Below, in pieces: positions 27,683-36,542 of a stretch of 64,000 nucleotides of DNA (position 1 is the first letter of the stretch; each line of letters begins with the position of its first letter). The stretch comes from Oscillospiraceae bacterium (GTDB lineage Bacteria; Bacillota; Clostridia; Oscillospirales; Oscillospiraceae): assembly GCA_020025595.1 (NCBI GenBank), contig JAHHRV010000002.1, positions 1 to 64,000 of the forward strand, in the 5' to 3' direction. The position numbers were made by a program, and so were the translations under genes. Below the pieces are notes generated by a model. It was not told the origin of the DNA. It did not search any database and was given only the letters and a program-made list of their open reading frames with translations.

Positions 27683-28276
27683 ATGACTAGAGGAAATGCC
27701 AGAGAACTGGCTGTACATCTGATTTATGGCCGGGAATTTACCGGCGATACTCCCGATCAAGTGATTTCAACTCGCCTCGACGAGGAGTATTATAAGAATT
27801 TGGCCTTGGAAAACGAGGTCTATACCGAGCGTCCTACCAACCGCCAGATCCACTACCTCCAGCAGGTCGTGTCCGGCGTTGCAGAGAATCTGGATATGCT
27901 GAACGAAACCATCGGCAAGTATGCCATCGGCTGGGATGTCAAGCGTATTTCCCGTCTGGCCAGAGCCATCATGCAGCTGGCTATCTATGAGATTCTGTTT
28001 GTAGACGACGTTCCCGACGGTGTTGCCGTATCCGAAGCTGTCCGTCTTGCAAAGAAGTACGACTCCGATGCCGGTTCCTTTGTCAACGGCATTCTCGGAA
28101 GCTTTGTCCGCAGCAAGAACAATCCCGCTCCTGCTGAAGAGGCTGAAGAGGCTGTGACCGCTGAGGAGCCCGCAGCTGCTGAAGAGGCTGTGACCGCTGA
28201 GGAGCCTGAGGCAGCAGAAGAGCCCGCTGAAGAAGCAGAAACCGTCGTTTCTGAGCCTGCAGCTGAGGAAGTATAA
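27683..28276 (+). CDS. nusB: Transcription antitermination factor NusB with acidic tail
   Basis: 197 aa from ATG 27683; the frame opens earlier inside asp23. The first ~145 residues are the all-helical NusB fold (TRGNARELAVHLIYGREF, then ISRLARAIMQLAIYEILFVDDVPDGVAVSEAVRLAKKY and SFVNGILGSFVR). NusB binds boxA RNA with S10/NusE in ribosomal RNA antitermination. Unusually, about 50 residues of Ala/Glu-rich repeats (EEAVTAEEPAAA units) follow; typical NusB ends near 130-150 residues. Confidence 0.94.
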   Translation: MTRGNARELAVHLIYGREFTGDTPDQVISTRLDEEYYKNLALENEVYTERPTNRQIHYLQQVVSGVAENLDMLNETIGKYAIGWDVKRISRLARAIMQLAIYEILFVDDVPDGVAVSEAVRLAKKYDSDAGSFVNGILGSFVRSKNNPAPAEEAEEAVTAEEPAAAEEAVTAEEPEAAEEPAEEAETVVSEPAAEEV

Positions 28277-28277
28277 T

Positions 28278-29201
28278 ATGAACACGATCGGCTTTGACAC
28301 CAGTAATTACACCACATCTATTGCCTGCTTTAACGGCATAGACGGTCAGAATTGCTCTCAGCTGCTGCCTGTAAAACAGGGTCAGCTGGGTCTGCGCCAA
28401 AGCGATGCACTGTTTGCCCACATTAAGAGCCTGCCGGAGCTATCTGGCAGGCTGTTTTCCAATGTAGAGACAGACAGCATCGCCGCTGTTGCGGTCAGCA
28501 CCCGCCCCAGAGCCGTGGAGGGGAGCTATATGCCCTGTTTCCTTGCAGGAATCTCCCAGGCGACTCTGCTCAGCGAAGCGCTGCATATTCCGCTGTTTGA
28601 AGTCAGCCACCAGCAGGGACACATTGCCGCCGCTCTTTGGAGCGCAGGCCGCACGGATCTGATGGATGTGCCTCATCTTGCGTGGCACCTGTCCGGCGGA
28701 ACCACGGAACTGCTGCTGGTAGAGCCGGATGGCAAAAATGTAAAAGCCACCAAAATCGGCGGAACCACGGATATCTCTGCCGGTCAGCTGATCGACCGCA
28801 CCGGACAGCTCCTGGATCTGCCTTTCCCGTCCGGAAAGCACATTGATGCTCTGAGCAAAGATGCCCTGGATCGTAGCGTATTCAAGGTCAAATGCCCGGA
28901 ACTGGAGTTCTCCTTGTCCGGTGTCCAGAATAAAGTGGAGCAGTATCATGTGAAAAACGGCAATCCTGCCGAAACCGCAGCATATGCACTGCGGTGCGTT
29001 GCGAATGCTGTTTTGACCGCAACCAAGAACGCACAGAAGGTCTATCCCGGGCTGGAAGTGGTTTTCTCCGGCGGTGTTGCCTCCAATTCCATGCTGAGAA
29101 CCGTGCTGGCACCGCTGAACCCCGTATTCGCTCAACCCCAATTTTCTACGGATAATGCCATGGGTGTGGCAATTCTTGCCCATCGTCTTCTGGAGGAATA
29201 A
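28278..29201 (+). CDS. Kae1/TsaD-like M22 family protein (TsaD paralogue)
   Basis: 307 aa ASKHA-fold protein related to TsaD/Kae1. Visible: GFDTSNYTTSIACF (phosphate 1), the metal-site-like HQQGHIAAA (about residues 111-119) in place of the HxEGH of TsaD, HLSGGTTELLLVEP (phosphate 2) and FSGGVASNSMLR near the C-terminus. True TsaD is longer and carries other conserved residues, so this is probably the clostridial paralogue often called O-sialoglycoprotein endopeptidase, whose substrate is not known. Starts 1 base after the nusB stop and lies 1 base before xseA. Confidence 0.82.
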   Translation: MNTIGFDTSNYTTSIACFNGIDGQNCSQLLPVKQGQLGLRQSDALFAHIKSLPELSGRLFSNVETDSIAAVAVSTRPRAVEGSYMPCFLAGISQATLLSEALHIPLFEVSHQQGHIAAALWSAGRTDLMDVPHLAWHLSGGTTELLLVEPDGKNVKATKIGGTTDISAGQLIDRTGQLLDLPFPSGKHIDALSKDALDRSVFKVKCPELEFSLSGVQNKVEQYHVKNGNPAETAAYALRCVANAVLTATKNAQKVYPGLEVVFSGGVASNSMLRTVLAPLNPVFAQPQFSTDNAMGVAILAHRLLEE

Positions 29202-29202
29202 C

Positions 29203-30414
29203 ATGGAAAAGCAAGTTCTGTCTGTCGGACAGATCAGCGAATATATCAAATCAAAACTGGATACAGACCCCAGACTGTCCAACATCGCGGTTCGGGGTGA
29301 AATCAGTAACTATAAGGTGTATCCCTCCGGTCATCACTATTTCACGCTGAAAGACGAGACCGGAGCCATGCGCTGCGTCATGTTCAAATCCAACGCCTAT
29401 CGCCTGCGTTTCCGGCCTGAAAACGGCATGAAAGTCATCGCGATGGGCTCTGTCACGGTCTATGTTCGTGACGGTGCCTATCAGCTGTACTGTACCGCCA
29501 TGGCTATGGACGGAATCGGCGATCTATACGCTGCATTTGAACAGCTGAAAAGCAAACTGGCTGCTCAGGGTCTGTTTAACCCCGAGCATAAAAAGCCCCT
29601 TCCCAGATATCCCGGAACCATCGGCATTATCACGAGTGAAGCCGGTGCCGCTGTCCACGATATGCTGCGGATTCTGCGCAAACGCTACCCGCTGACTCAG
29701 GTTCGGCTCCTGCCGGTCCGGGTTCAGGGCACAGAAGCCCCCGGAGAAATCGCTTCTGCTATTGCGTATGCCAATCACTTCCAGCTGGCGGATCTGCTGA
29801 TCGTCGGTCGGGGCGGCGGTTCGATTGAGGATCTCTGGGCATTTAACGACGAGCAGGTCGCCCGGGCAATTTTCGCATCCAAGATCCCTGTGATTTCAGC
29901 AGTGGGACACGAACCGGATGTGACCATTTCCGACTTTGTAGCAGATCTGAGAGCTGCAACCCCGTCCAATGCAGCAGAACTGGCTGTGCCGGATCAGGAT
30001 GCTCTGCGCCAGCAGCTGGATTCTCTGGAGCAGGCCATGACGCTTGCCATGAAGCGGAAACTGAACCGGGCAGAGGAGCGGCTTGCGCATTTAGCCAACC
30101 GGCCTGTGCTTCAGTCGCCGTTTGAATCCTTTGAACAGCGCAGGAAAGCACTGAAACTGCTGGAAACCCGGCTGATCGGTGCTCAGAATCAGACCGTTTC
30201 CAAATACCGCCAGCGCTTTGTTGCCCAGACCGCCAAGCTGGATGCCATGAGTCCGCTGAAGGTCCTCACCAGAGGATACGCTGTTGCTTCAACGCAGTCC
30301 GGAGCCATTATCCGCTCCGCTGCAGAGGTGAATCCCGGTGAACAGATTACCGTCCGTGTCAGTGACGGTTCCATCCGTGCAAATGTCATAGAAGGGAAGA
30401 TGGATCATGAATGA
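29203..30414 (+). CDS. xseA: Exodeoxyribonuclease VII large subunit
   Basis: 403 aa from ATG 29203 (TGGAGGAAT 6 bases upstream). N-terminal OB fold (LSNIAVRGEISNYKVYPSGHHYFTLKDE), then the nuclease domain (GIITSEAGAAVHDMLRILRKRYP, LLIVGRGGGSIEDLWAFNDE, PVISAVGHEPDVTISDFVADLRAATPSNAAE), then coiled-coil arms and the C-terminal LTRGYAVA segment. Degrades single-stranded DNA with XseB. Overlaps xseB by 8 bases. Confidence 0.96.
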   Translation: MEKQVLSVGQISEYIKSKLDTDPRLSNIAVRGEISNYKVYPSGHHYFTLKDETGAMRCVMFKSNAYRLRFRPENGMKVIAMGSVTVYVRDGAYQLYCTAMAMDGIGDLYAAFEQLKSKLAAQGLFNPEHKKPLPRYPGTIGIITSEAGAAVHDMLRILRKRYPLTQVRLLPVRVQGTEAPGEIASAIAYANHFQLADLLIVGRGGGSIEDLWAFNDEQVARAIFASKIPVISAVGHEPDVTISDFVADLRAATPSNAAELAVPDQDALRQQLDSLEQAMTLAMKRKLNRAEERLAHLANRPVLQSPFESFEQRRKALKLLETRLIGAQNQTVSKYRQRFVAQTAKLDAMSPLKVLTRGYAVASTQSGAIIRSAAEVNPGEQITVRVSDGSIRANVIEGKMDHE

Positions 30415-30643
30415 AAAAAATCAGAGCTTTGAAGCTTCTTTAAGCCGCCTGGAGCAGATCGTACGAGCTTTGGAACACGGCGACATTGCCCTGGAGGAGT
30501 CCCTGAACCTCTTTCAAGAAGGCACTCAGCTGGTTCGTTCCTGTCAGAAGCTGCTGGATGATGCAGAGCTTCAGGTTAAAAAAGTCCACGCAGGCGTGGA
30601 TGGAAACCCTGTAGAAGGAGAGTTTACAGATGACACAGAATAA
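30407..30643 (+). CDS. xseB: Exodeoxyribonuclease VII small subunit
   Basis: 78 aa helical-hairpin subunit: SFEASLSRLEQIVRALEHGDIALEESLNLFQEGTQLVRSCQKLLDDAE is the standard XseB pattern. Overlaps xseA at its start and ispA at its end, so stoichiometry is probably set by coupled translation. Confidence 0.95.
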   Translation: MNEKNQSFEASLSRLEQIVRALEHGDIALEESLNLFQEGTQLVRSCQKLLDDAELQVKKVHAGVDGNPVEGEFTDDTE

Positions 30644-31508
30644 CGAGCAGCGTATGCAGCAGTACCTGCATACTGTGGAAACATATCTTGACGAAGCCTG
30701 TTTCCACTATGACGCAGAACCTCAGAAAAAGCTGTTTGAATCCATCCGGTACAGTCTGCTTGCCGGTGGTAAGCGGCTGCGCCCCATTATGGTTCTGGAC
30801 TTTTGCAAAATGTGCGGCGGAAATGCCGACTCTGCCATGCCGCTGGCCGCTGCTATCGAAATGATTCACACCTACAGTCTGATTCATGACGATCTGCCCA
30901 GCATGGACAATGACGATTTCCGTCGGGGAAATCCCACCAATCATCGTGTCTACGGCGAAGCTGTTGCCATTCTGGCCGGTGATGCACTGCTGACCGCTGC
31001 ATTTGAATCCGTCGCAGGAGCCAAGCTCAGCAGCGATGCAAGAATTCACGCCGTTCAGGTACTGGCCCAGTGCGCAGGCTGCACCGGCATGGTTGGCGGA
31101 CAGGTACTGGACATCATGAGTGAAGAGCGTGCCTGCACCGAGCAGGAGATCCTGGACATCCAGATCCGCAAGACCGGCGCTCTGATTCGTGCCGCCTGCC
31201 TGATGGGTGTTATTGCAGGTAACGGAACTGCCCAGCAGCTGGATGCCGCTGTGACCTTTGCCGACAATCTGGGCCTTGCATTCCAGATTCGTGATGATAT
31301 GCTGGATGTCATCGGCTCCGCAGAGAAGCTTGGCAAGGCTGTTGGTACCGATGAAACCAAGAACACCTTCGTTCGGCTCTATGGTCTGGAGCGCTGCGAA
31401 GAGCTGGTGCAAAAGCACACTCAGATTGCAATTGATGCTCTGGCTGCTTTTGACAGCAACGATTTCATGACAGATCTGGCAAAGAGTCTGACCGACCGGG
31501 AATCCTGA
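30630..31508 (+). CDS. ispA: Polyprenyl synthase (farnesyl/geranylgeranyl diphosphate synthase)
   Basis: 292 aa trans-prenyltransferase of the class I isoprenoid fold. First Asp-rich motif DDLPSMDND (about 87-95) with an inserted pair before the final Asp, second Asp-rich motif DDMLD (about 221-225), GGKRLRP near residue 47 and GGQVLDI. Bacterial enzymes of this layout usually make C15 farnesyl diphosphate for undecaprenyl and quinone lipids; chain length cannot be fixed by eye. Starts inside xseB, with GGAGAG 8 bases upstream. Confidence 0.94.
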   Translation: MTQNNEQRMQQYLHTVETYLDEACFHYDAEPQKKLFESIRYSLLAGGKRLRPIMVLDFCKMCGGNADSAMPLAAAIEMIHTYSLIHDDLPSMDNDDFRRGNPTNHRVYGEAVAILAGDALLTAAFESVAGAKLSSDARIHAVQVLAQCAGCTGMVGGQVLDIMSEERACTEQEILDIQIRKTGALIRAACLMGVIAGNGTAQQLDAAVTFADNLGLAFQIRDDMLDVIGSAEKLGKAVGTDETKNTFVRLYGLERCEELVQKHTQIAIDALAAFDSNDFMTDLAKSLTDRES

Positions 31509-31521
31509 TAAATAAAAAATA

Positions 31522-31555
31522 AAGGAGCGACTGCGATGCAGCCGCTCCTTTTTTC
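31522..31555. terminator. Bidirectional terminator after ispA
   Basis: AAGGAGCG..CTGC/GCAG..CGCTCCTT hairpin with a T6 tail; it also faces the convergent TPM gene. Confidence 0.85.
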
Positions 31556-31561
31556 GTGTAT

Positions 31562-32293
31562 TCAGAATTTTCCGCTGCTGCCGCCATGGCTGCTGCCGCT
31601 GCTGCTATGGTGAGAAGACGACGAAGAAGAACTGCTTTCGTGTTCGATTTTCGTCCTGCTCGTGTGGCTGTACAGGAAAATATCCTTTTGCTGCTGCATC
31701 TGCACGCCTCCGTCCACATATCCGCCGGCACCGCTCTGAGAACGGGCAGTGTTCATGGTGTAGGCCATAACGCCGACACTGACACCCGCAACAACCAGAC
31801 CGATCACCAGAGAAACCAGCAGGTTGGGGGAGTCGTCCAGCTTCCGGTCCAGATGGTCCAGATATATATCAAAAGCATCTGCATATTCACCAGCAGACAG
31901 CTCCGGCTGCACCGATTTCATCATCTTGTCAATGGTTCGCTTGCTCAGCAGATCCTCTGCATCGCCGCGGGTGCTGACCGCCCAGTCCCGGTCTGCCATG
32001 CTGACCAGCAGCAGAACGCCGCTGCGGTCAGGGCCTACACCGTAGCCGTTATAATCGAAGTAGTCATCTGCATACTCTGTGGCTGTTTTTCCGTCCAGAC
32101 CATCACAGGTGACGATCAACACATCCAGATCATATTTGTCGCCGATCTTCAGGCAACGCTCATTCAGTTCGGAAACCTCATCCGATGTTAAAAGGTTTGC
32201 ATCGTCAATCACACGGGTACCGGCTGCGCTGACACAGAAACTCAGGCTAAACAGCACCGCCACCAGCATCAATACGGAAGTTAATCGTTTCAT
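31562..32293 (-). CDS. TPM domain membrane protein (YgcG/DUF583-like)
   Basis: 243 aa. Signal peptide (about 1-23, ending VSAAG), a TPM domain (VIDDANLLTSDEVSELNERCLKIGDKYDLDVLIVTCDGLDGKTATEYADDYFDYNGYG...RDWAVSTRGDAEDLLS), one membrane helix (about 156-178) and a Ser/His/Gly-rich C-terminus (repeated Ser then SGGSSGKF type) exposed to the cytoplasm. TPM proteins are linked to membrane-protein or photosystem maintenance; the role in Clostridia is unknown. Located 12 bases downstream of the zinc-ribbon gene, probably one transcript. Confidence 0.88.
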   Translation of the reverse strand: MKRLTSVLMLVAVLFSLSFCVSAAGTRVIDDANLLTSDEVSELNERCLKIGDKYDLDVLIVTCDGLDGKTATEYADDYFDYNGYGVGPDRSGVLLLVSMADRDWAVSTRGDAEDLLSKRTIDKMMKSVQPELSAGEYADAFDIYLDHLDRKLDDSPNLLVSLVIGLVVAGVSVGVMAYTMNTARSQSGAGGYVDGGVQMQQQKDIFLYSHTSRTKIEHESSSSSSSSHHSSSGSSHGGSSGKF

Positions 32294-32305
32294 TTCCAGC
32301 CCTCC

Positions 32306-33382
32306 TTAAAACAGCATCTGAATCAGGGTAGCCAGCAGCGCTACTCCGGCTGTAATTCCGGCAAACCACTCCGCAACTCGTGTCGGGCAGATGGGAAATG
32401 TGCCCGTAATCTTTCCGGTTTGTCCGTTCATGGCAAAGATATAGGTCTTGTCCCTGTATTTGGAATACAGCATCCAGACCGGCAGCAATACATATCGGCT
32501 TTTGGCGTGCTGCGTAGACACCCGAAATTGCGTTGTGAGAACCGTATCATATCCCACACAGGTCTCACGAAGCAGATCCTCGGCAGTTTTGCGAACCCGC
32601 TGTTCGATTCGCTCCTGTCCGGCTTTTGCTTCCACATCATATTTATCCGCCAGGAAGCCCGTCAGATATGCCGAATCAAAGCCCACCATTTGGGAGTAAT
32701 CATACGGCTCGATGGATTCCATCAGTTTATCATCCATCTTGGCAGAGCCATCCATTGGAATTCCGTCAAATCCCATACTACCGTTTCTCAGCAGCAGGTA
32801 GTGATCTGTTCTGGTATAACGATAATCGCCGGTGCTCCAAACCCGGACGCGCGTTGCATCAAATCTGCCGCCGGCCTGGCAGTCGCAGTCGTACAGCCAG
32901 TAGGGGACATAGATTCCCGCGATTTTTTCCAGCCGCTGCTGGCTGTGGAATCCTCTGGGCAGGAGCTTTTTCTTCTTGCACAGCGCTTTGAATGCCGCCT
33001 TTGCATCCTCCTTGGTGACCTGGAAGGGAACCACACCATCGGGACGCAGTGCACCGGACACCCGACCCGGAATGACCGCAGGGCTGTCACAGTAGGGGCA
33101 GAAGGTTGCCGTGGTCTGTCCGTCGGCAATAATTTCGCCGCCGCAGGACGGGCAGACAATGCTGCGCAGATTCTGGGTTTCTTCCTCAGACATCTGCTGC
33201 TGTTGCTGCGTCTCCCAGCAGAAATCGGAATCCTGCTCCTGCGGTTCATTAAAGGCTTTCACCGCATCGATCTCAAAGGAATTGCCACACGATCCGCATT
33301 TTAATTTTTGCTCTTTTTCTCCGAATGCAAGTCCTGCGCCACAGCAGGGACACTTGTATTCCATCACATTTGCTACATCCAC
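32306..33382 (-). CDS. Zinc-ribbon (TFIIB-like) membrane-tailed protein
   Basis: 358 aa. Two CxxC...CxxC ribbons: YKCPCCGAGLAF...LKCGSCGNSF near the start and VCPSCGGEI...TFCPYCDSPAV around 80-110. A beta-rich middle carries YVPYWLYDCDCQAGGRFDATRVRVW, and the end is a C-terminal membrane helix (about 336-358). GTG 33382 is chosen because AGGAG lies 9 bases upstream; earlier in-frame codons touch the site. Such proteins are common in Clostridia next to TPM genes; the function is unknown and the pairing suggests a joint membrane role. Confidence 0.82.
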   Translation of the reverse strand: MDVANVMEYKCPCCGAGLAFGEKEQKLKCGSCGNSFEIDAVKAFNEPQEQDSDFCWETQQQQQMSEEETQNLRSIVCPSCGGEIIADGQTTATFCPYCDSPAVIPGRVSGALRPDGVVPFQVTKEDAKAAFKALCKKKKLLPRGFHSQQRLEKIAGIYVPYWLYDCDCQAGGRFDATRVRVWSTGDYRYTRTDHYLLLRNGSMGFDGIPMDGSAKMDDKLMESIEPYDYSQMVGFDSAYLTGFLADKYDVEAKAGQERIEQRVRKTAEDLLRETCVGYDTVLTTQFRVSTQHAKSRYVLLPVWMLYSKYRDKTYIFAMNGQTGKITGTFPICPTRVAEWFAGITAGVALLATLIQMLF

Positions 33383-33443
33383 AGTCAACACTCCTTTTTC
33401 TCATTTCCCGGGCAATCATCTGTGTCTGCGCCGGAGCTTACAG

Positions 33444-34199
33444 TCAAACAGATACCTCCCGGCGCTCAAACAAATACTGTGTTTCCGTTGAAAGATCCTC
33501 CCGGCAGACATATCCCAGCCGGTCAAATCGCTTCATTTCCCGGGGATCTGTAATCTGATGTTCTGCCATAAAGCGAACCATTTCTCCTCTTGCCATCTTG
33601 GCAAAGGTGCCTTTTTGCACCATTTTTCCGTTTACCGATTCTGCAAATACACAGGTGATGCAGGTATCCGTATCTGAAAGGTACTTTTCAATGCACTTGG
33701 AGTACTCTTTCGATGCAAGATTCACAATCACGCCGTCTTCGTCTGCAACCTCTCTGTAGAGCCGGTCGCCCCAGAATTCATACAAATCCCGGCAGCCGTC
33801 TACCTTTAACTTTGCCTGCATCTCAAGCCGGTACGGCCGTACGCCGTCCATGGGCTTTAACACTCCGTAAAACCCGGACAGAATCCGCAGATGCTCCTGA
33901 ATGTAATCCAGCTGAGCGGATTCAAAAACCGCCGGTGCCATATACTGATAGGCAATGCCTTCGTATGAAATAATCGCAGGGGTCAGGCGCTCCTGAAGGT
34001 TCATTTCGCTGAGGCGCTGGCAATTCTGCCGGGCAATGGCATCGTTGCAGCCCCACAGTTTTTTCAGTTCGTCATAGGATTTCTGCTGAAGGCAATGAAG
34101 AATCTTTTCTGTCTGCTCAAGAAAAACAGGGGCACCCTGGCAGGCAAAAGAATCCACATCCACATTCATCTTTTTCGCAGGGGATAGAATTATCTTCAT
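33444..34199 (-). CDS. yaaA: Peroxide stress protein YaaA (UPF0246)
   Basis: 251 aa from the ATG preceded by AAGGTG (in-frame GTG three codons earlier rejected). Family signature MKIILSPAKKMN at the start, then SGFYGVLKPMDGVRPYRLEM (about 115-135) and NLASKEYSKCIE. In E. coli YaaA lowers free iron and protects DNA from peroxide. Stands between two reverse genes; no partner evident. Confidence 0.93.
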   Translation of the reverse strand: MKIILSPAKKMNVDVDSFACQGAPVFLEQTEKILHCLQQKSYDELKKLWGCNDAIARQNCQRLSEMNLQERLTPAIISYEGIAYQYMAPAVFESAQLDYIQEHLRILSGFYGVLKPMDGVRPYRLEMQAKLKVDGCRDLYEFWGDRLYREVADEDGVIVNLASKEYSKCIEKYLSDTDTCITCVFAESVNGKMVQKGTFAKMARGEMVRFMAEHQITDPREMKRFDRLGYVCREDLSTETQYLFERREVSV

Positions 34200-34293
34200 C
34201 GAGTTCACCTTATCATCGGTACTCAGAAATACCGTTCTTTCGTCTTTGACACGATTATACTAAAATCTATCCTGCAAGTCTATCCGAAATTGA

Positions 34294-34336
34294 AAAATAA
34301 TTTAATCCCCCGGGCTGCGTTTTTTGCCCGGGGGAT
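34294..34336 (-). terminator. Terminator downstream of the cotJC 3' segment
   Basis: Perfect 11-base GC-rich arms (ATCCCCCGGGC/GCCCGGGGGAT). The minus-strand reading is followed by TTAAATTATTTTT. It would end the rebuilt cotJABC transcript. Confidence 0.8.
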
Positions 34337-34367
34337 ATATGTTACCGATTACAGCCGATCACGACCG

Positions 34368-34781
34368 TTATAAATCGATGGCGGGATTCATGCTGTAAAC
34401 ATTGTGAGAATTGAGCTTCTGTCTGAGCAGCTCAATTGCTTCGCCGAATCTCTGGAAATGAACGATTTCCCGCTCTCTCAGGAACAGGATCGCATCATTG
34501 ACATCCGGATCATCCGAAATTCTGAGGATATTGTCATAGGTCACACGGGCTTTCTGCTCTGCTGCAAGGTTTTCTGTCAGATCCGCCATCGGATCACCCT
34601 TAACCCCCATAGATGCTGCGTTCCAAGGGAATCCAGCTGCCGCAGTGGGGTAGATACCGGTGGTATGATCAACAAAATACGGTGCAAATGCAGAATCCTC
34701 AATCTGGCTGTCCGTCAGATTTCTCGTGAGCTGATGCACGATTGCGCCGATCATCTCCAGGTGCCCCAGTTCTTCTGTACC
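34368..34781 (-). CDS. cotJC: Split cotJC, 3' segment (manganese catalase-like coat protein)
   Basis: 137 codons with clear CotJC / manganese catalase homology, beginning exactly at the attachment core (GTEELGHLEM...) and running to the normal C-terminus (...SHNVYSMNPAIDL). The frame stays open back to 34958, but those 59 codons show no CotJC similarity and lack the first catalase helix, so they are element sequence read through. This part carries the metal ligands of E-L-G-H, the Glu in NLAAEQKARVTYD and the His in EREIVHFQRF, but not the first Glu. No convincing ribosome binding site precedes it. It matches the 5' segment at 49326-49535; joined length is 198 aa. Confidence 0.9.
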   Translation of the reverse strand, partial: GTEELGHLEMIGAIVHQLTRNLTDSQIEDSAFAPYFVDHTTGIYPTAAAGFPWNAASMGVKGDPMADLTENLAAEQKARVTYDNILRISDDPDVNDAILFLREREIVHFQRFGEAIELLRQKLNSHNVYSMNPAIDL

Positions 34782-34800
34782 TACAGAAGCATCGGAAAAG
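34772..34800. other. Attachment site at the cotJC 3' side of the element
   Basis: Contains the 10-base direct repeat CTTCTGTACC (34772-34781), also found at 49343-49352. Here the core begins a perfect 18-base palindrome, CTTCTGTA-CC-TACAGAAG (34772-34789). The element-side arm (34782-34800) is complementary, with one mismatch in 19, to the arm at the other end (49332-49350). The central CC dinucleotide is at 34780-34781. Confidence 0.88.
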
Positions 34801-34993
34801 TCCCTATAGCCTCTGGAAACACCCACCGGCATATCACCTGCAAGCGGCAGGCTTGACCCCCATGTAGTCCCGGCAGGATCGTATTCATAAAAGATTCTTA
34901 AATCATCCCGCTTTGCATTGACGAACCGGCGAGAGTTTCGTATCATATAAATATCCATCAGGCAGAATATAAATATTTTGAGGTGAATCGATT

Positions 34994-35344
34994 ATGGGAT
35001 TTGGAATGTTTGAGATAATGTTCACGCTGACTTTTGTGCTGATTTTCGGCATGATTATCGTTACAATCATCAAACAGATCGGTGAATGGAATAAGAACAA
35101 TCACTCTCCCAGGCTGACCGTTCCTTCCACTATTGTGTCAAAACGCACCCATGTTTCCCGTCACCACAACGCCAATACAGGTGGCTGCCATACCTCCACG
35201 ACCTATTATGTGACCTTTCAGGTAGAGAGCGGTGACCGTATGGAGCTGTGTGTGGACGGAAGAGAATACGGTATGCTGATCGAGGGAGATCACGGAAATC
35301 TGACCTTCCAGGGCACCCGGTACTTAGGCTTTGAGCGCACATAA
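34994..35344 (+). CDS. DUF2500 family membrane protein
   Basis: 116 aa. One N-terminal membrane helix (about 5-27), then the DUF2500 pattern PRLTVPSTIVSKRTHVSRHH...TSTTYYVTFQVESGDRMELCVDGREYGMLIEGDHGNLTFQGTRYLGFER. TGAGGTG lies 8 bases upstream. Function unknown. First gene inside the element, just before a CPBP protease. Confidence 0.88.
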   Translation: MGFGMFEIMFTLTFVLIFGMIIVTIIKQIGEWNKNNHSPRLTVPSTIVSKRTHVSRHHNANTGGCHTSTTYYVTFQVESGDRMELCVDGREYGMLIEGDHGNLTFQGTRYLGFERT

Positions 35345-35360
35345 TGATGCAGGTATGGCG

Positions 35361-36029
35361 ATGAATAAATCAACCACACAAAAGATATTTGCTGTTATGG
35401 TGCTATCCTGCGCTATAATGGCCTTTACAGACGGAGTCATTCAGCCGGGGTACGCAGCAAAATCCGTTACAAAACTGGTTATGTTTCTGCTGATTCCTGT
35501 TCTGGTTTCCAGATCTGACAAAGAAATCGACCTGAAATCACTTTTCCGGTTTCAAAAGAAGGGCATTGGAAAAGCGCTGATTCTCGGAATCGGCATCTTT
35601 GTTCTGATTCTGGGCGGATATTTTCTGCTGTCTGCATTTATGGATTTCTCCGGCATTGTCGGTGCATTATCGGAAAATGCAGGCGTGCGAAAGGGGAATT
35701 TCCTGTTCGTCGCCGTGTATATTTCCTTTATCAACTCTCTGCTGGAGGAGTTCTTCTTCCGGGGATTTCTGTTTCTCAATCTGAAAAAGCAGATGCGCCG
35801 TCTTCATGCGTATCTGATCAGCTCTCTGGCGTTTTCTGTGTATCATGTGGCAATGATGATCGGGTGGTTTGACCTGTGGCTGTTCCTGCTGATTTTGGCG
35901 GGGCTGATGGTGGGTGGAATGATTTTCAATTACCTGGACGAAGATCAGGGAAACATTTACACCTCCTGGTTTACGCATATGTTTGCAAATTTCGCAATCA
36001 ATACCATTGGGTTCATTCTCATGAAATAA
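35361..36029 (+). CDS. CPBP-family intramembrane metalloprotease
   Basis: 222 aa polytopic protein with the Abi/CPBP motifs: EEFFFRGFLFLNL (about 129-141, EExxxR), AFSVYHVAMM (about 156-165, His) and a last helix with HMFANFAIN (HxxxN/D). Family members cleave within membranes or process prenylated or bacteriocin-like peptides. The frame extends up into the DUF2500 gene, but ATG 35361 with AGGT just upstream is the likely start. Precedes the LURP-one protein by 14 bases. Confidence 0.87.
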   Translation: MNKSTTQKIFAVMVLSCAIMAFTDGVIQPGYAAKSVTKLVMFLLIPVLVSRSDKEIDLKSLFRFQKKGIGKALILGIGIFVLILGGYFLLSAFMDFSGIVGALSENAGVRKGNFLFVAVYISFINSLLEEFFFRGFLFLNLKKQMRRLHAYLISSLAFSVYHVAMMIGWFDLWLFLLILAGLMVGGMIFNYLDEDQGNIYTSWFTHMFANFAINTIGFILMK

Positions 36030-36043
36030 GGCGAGGGATATTC

Positions 36044-36526
36044 ATGAAACTGTATATCAAGCAGAAGGTCTTCTCCTGGGGTGACAAATTCACCGTCAAA
36101 GATGTATCCGGACGAGATCGCTATTATGTGGAAGGGGAAGTGTTTTCCTGGGGCAGAAAGCTCCATGTTTATGACATGGGCGGTCGGGAAGCCGCTTTCA
36201 TCAAGCAGGAGGTTTTCAGCTTCCTGCCCCGTTATTATGTATTCGTTGGCGATGAACAGGTAGCAGAAATCGTAAAGGAATTCTCCTTCTTTTTCCCGAA
36301 ATATTCCATTGAGGGTCTGGGCTGGAGCATCGACGGACGGTTTACAGCCCACGATTATGAGATTACCAAATCCGGGCGGCCAATCGTCACCATCAGCAAG
36401 GAGTGGATGACCTGGGGCGACAGCTATGAGCTGGATATTGCAGATCCTCACGATGAAATCGTTGCTCTGGCGGTGGTTCTGACCATTGACTGTGTCATGG
36501 ATGCAGCCTCGGCTGCCTCCACATAA
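36044..36526 (+). CDS. LURP-one-related (tubby C-terminal-like) protein
   Basis: 160 aa beta-rich protein of the LOR/YxjI type (PF04525-like): MKLYIKQKVFSWGDKFTVKDVSGRDRYYVEGEVFSWGRKLHVYDMGGREAAFIKQEVFSFLPRYYVF, then SFFFPKYSIEGLGWSIDG and a hydrophobic C-terminal strand or helix. The fold is shared with scramblases and tubby; a lipid-related role is possible but unproven. ATG chosen with GGCGAGGG upstream. Confidence 0.87.
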   Translation: MKLYIKQKVFSWGDKFTVKDVSGRDRYYVEGEVFSWGRKLHVYDMGGREAAFIKQEVFSFLPRYYVFVGDEQVAEIVKEFSFFFPKYSIEGLGWSIDGRFTAHDYEITKSGRPIVTISKEWMTWGDSYELDIADPHDEIVALAVVLTIDCVMDAASAAST

Positions 36527-36542
36527 CCCGAACAGGCAGTAA

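Noticed and set aside
34782..34958. The 59 codons upstream of the cotJC 3' segment as a real N-terminus
   Set aside because: They lack the first catalase helix and ligand, have no good ribosome binding site, and lie inside the element by the attachment-site evidence.
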